Position numbers and translations under genes: made by a program. Of a stretch of 15,919 nt of DNA, positions 14,673 through 15,919 are shown in pieces. The stretch covers positions 1-15,919 of the forward strand of contig SXYY01000107.1 of NCBI GenBank assembly GCA_005788145.1, read 5' to 3'. This stretch comes from Bacteroidota bacterium. GTDB taxonomy: Bacteria > Bacteroidota > Bacteroidia > NS11-12g > UBA955. How positions within the stretch are numbered: the first letter of the stretch is position 1; each line of letters begins with the position of its first letter. Under the pieces are notes generated by a model. It was not told the origin of the DNA. It did not search any database and saw only the letters and a list, made by a program, of their open reading frames with translations.

Positions 14673-14706
14673 CAAAAATACTAATTCAACTTGGTATAGC
14701 CACCAA
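14673..14706 (-). promoter_or_regulatory. Promoter of the cobalamin subunit-hydratase operon
   Basis: TATTTTTG on the minus strand (14680-14673) matches TAnnTTTG exactly, and TTG (14706-14704), inside the end of comB, is 23 bases upstream. The ATG at 14661 is 11 bases from the -7 element. It may add internal transcription to the longer run from pth. Confidence 0.5.
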
Positions 14707-15408
14707 TACCCCGTTTTGATAAATAATCGCCTTTTCAGAGGTGTTCATTCGCAAACAAGCTTCTAGGTCCGACTCGGCATGCATGGATTGGAAGCGCTTT
14801 ACGTGGCTCGCCACAGACAAAAAACTGTGGACATCGTACTTTGCTTGCTCCCACAAAACAATGGCTGCCCTCGTAGCGTCGTCGGTAATCTCCGCGCCTT
14901 TCGATGTCAACGCTTTCGCAACAGCCCCAGCAAATAAGGTGTCTTCCAAATTAACATGCCCTTTCCAACCCGCACAAAACAGAAATACATCCTCTCCCAC
15001 AGCCGCCATCGCTTCAACCAACGCGTTTATATTCAAAAATCCACCCACCCAAATGTGTGATGCTTCCAGACTCAACGAAAGGGCTTGTGTACCATTGGTG
15101 GTGGTGATCACCAAAGATGCTCCCGAAACACGGTCTGGTGTAAACTCTTGCGGTGAATTGCCAAAGTCAAACCCCTCTACCTTATACCCATTTCTCTCAC
15201 CAGCAATCAACAAATTTGGGTTTTCTCGCTTTAATTCCATGGCCTCACCCACCCCCGAAACAGGCTGAACAGAAATCGCCCCGTTGTCTAGCATCACCAC
15301 CACACTTGTGGTTGCACGAAGTATGTCGATGATCAGTACTTGTTTTCCTAACACATCATCGGAAAACAAAGGAAATAGTTGGGGGCTTAAAATAGTGTGA
15401 AGTCTCAT
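14686..15408 (-). CDS. comB: 2-phosphosulfolactate phosphatase (ComB family)
   Basis: Mg-dependent phosphatase that turns 2-phospho-3-sulfolactate into 3-sulfolactate, known as the second step of coenzyme M synthesis in methanogens. Members are also found in many bacteria where the product's fate is unclear. The 240-residue length is typical. Family motifs are present in order: IIDILRATTSVV (26-37), LLIAGERNGYKVEGFDFGNSP (66-86; GER and GFD-GNSP form the active site), LVITTTNGTQAL (99-110), then LFCAGWKG and LEDTLFAGAV. No ComA, ComC, ComD or ComE homologue is visible nearby, so its pathway here is unknown. It begins 3 bases after pth and is probably co-transcribed with it. Confidence 0.9.
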   Translation of the reverse strand: MRLHTILSPQLFPLFSDDVLGKQVLIIDILRATTSVVVMLDNGAISVQPVSGVGEAMELKRENPNLLIAGERNGYKVEGFDFGNSPQEFTPDRVSGASLVITTTNGTQALSLSLEASHIWVGGFLNINALVEAMAAVGEDVFLFCAGWKGHVNLEDTLFAGAVAKALTSKGAEITDDATRAAIVLWEQAKYDVHSFLSVASHVKRFQSMHAESDLEACLRMNTSEKAIIYQNGVLVAIPS

Positions 15409-15411
15409 GGT

Positions 15412-15919
15412 TTAAGTGTTGGTATAATTCATGGCGAAACCCGCACCCAGGGTACAATATTGCAGGGTGCCTTCCGCGGCCCTTTCTATGGCGATGTCGA
15501 TGCTTTCGCGCTCCTCAGTGGTAAACTTGCCCAAGACAAAGTCAACCTGTCGTCCCTGGGAAAACTCGTTACCTATACCAAAGCGCAACCGGGCATAGTT
15601 GGTTGTACTCAAACTCGCTTGAATGCTTTTCAAGCCATTGTGACCGCCATCACTACCTTTCGATTTCAACCGAAGTTTTGCAACGGGCAAAGCCAAGTCG
15701 TCTGTGATTATGAAAATGTTTTCAAGTTTGACCTTTTCCGCTTGCATCCAAAATGAAACGGCTTTTCCGCTCAAATTCATATAGGTGTTCGGCTTTAACA
15801 ACAACAGCTTCCTTCCTTTATGCGAAACCTCGCAGAGGCTTCCATGTTTCACAGACTTCCAATCCCCACCAAACTTCTTTCCAAGCGACTCAACCACCTC
15901 AAAGCCGATGTTGTGTCGC
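15412..15919 (-). CDS. pth: Peptidyl-tRNA hydrolase (5' end outside window)
   Basis: Releases the peptide from peptidyl-tRNA that drops off ribosomes, recycling tRNA. The frame stays open to the window edge and reads RHNIGFEVVESLGKKF there, so the catalytic histidine of the T-R-H-N-x-G motif (His20 in E. coli) is present and only about 16-18 N-terminal residues are missing. Further motifs: LLKPNTYMNLSG with the substrate-binding Asn; TDDLALPVAKLRLKSKGSDG with the conserved Asp; GGHNGLKSI; and RLRFGIGNEF. The C-terminus lacks the long tail of some members. It is followed 3 bases later by comB. An internal GTG at 15897 would omit the catalytic His and is not the true start. Confidence 0.94.
   Translation of the reverse strand, partial: RHNIGFEVVESLGKKFGGDWKSVKHGSLCEVSHKGRKLLLLKPNTYMNLSGKAVSFWMQAEKVKLENIFIITDDLALPVAKLRLKSKGSDGGHNGLKSIQASLSTTNYARLRFGIGNEFSQGRQVDFVLGKFTTEERESIDIAIERAAEGTLQYCTLGAGFAMNYTNT

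Noticed and set aside
1..15919. Mobile elements, CRISPR arrays, tRNA or rRNA genes, riboswitches
   Set aside because: No transposase or integrase motifs, no regularly spaced repeats, no cloverleaf or conserved riboswitch cores were seen; all longer gaps are under 225 bases.

Overview
The window reads as the chromosome of a member of the Bacteroidota. A SusC/SusD pair is present. NusB is the long form of about 330 residues seen in this phylum. Several genes are preceded by the phylum's -7 promoter element TAnnTTTG rather than by Shine-Dalgarno sites, and a DUF1573 lipoprotein gene sits beside yajC. The order within the phylum cannot be settled from the sequence alone. Gene density is high. Every gene except nusB lies on the minus strand, and no gap between genes exceeds about 225 bases. 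There are no tRNA or rRNA genes, no transposases, no phage genes and no CRISPR arrays.

Reading left to right: (1) 1-1465 holds a two-gene surface-sugar operon, a WlbB/WbpD-like sugar N-acetyltransferase followed with a 4-base overlap by galE, whose 3' end lies outside the window. (2) 1554-3936 is a phosphate-uptake operon, a DUF47 (PhoU-like) protein followed by a PiT transporter, closed by a strong terminator. (3) 4012-4491 holds a small four-helix-bundle protein. It is preceded by three tandem 10-base repeats and a perfect 22-bp hairpin. (4) 4492-8931 is a susC-susD operon for TonB-dependent outer-membrane uptake, with no enzyme or regulator beside it; the SusC lacks the usual N-terminal extension domain. 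(5) 9108-10910 holds an adrenodoxin-type [2Fe-2S] ferredoxin, IscX and a short-chain-type acyl-CoA dehydrogenase, ending at a symmetric terminator. (6) nusB (11002-11985) is the only plus-strand gene; it diverges from the ferredoxin gene and converges on coaE. (7) 12004-15919 is a tight run read pth, comB, stand-alone cobalamin-binding mutase subunit, enoyl-CoA hydratase, DUF1573 lipoprotein, yajC, coaE; pth is cut by the window edge.

Most of this is housekeeping: surface glycans, phosphate, Fe-S proteins, acyl-CoA metabolism, CoA synthesis, the Sec accessory YajC and ribosome rescue. The points most worth a second look are the orphan ComB (sulfolactate pathway), the stand-alone B12 subunit next to a crotonase, the SusC without its N-terminal domain, the tandem 10-base repeats beside a long hairpin, the large lysine-rich insert in the PiT transporter, and promoters so close to start codons that several transcripts should be nearly leaderless. 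I found no clear candidate for a wholly new multi-gene system.
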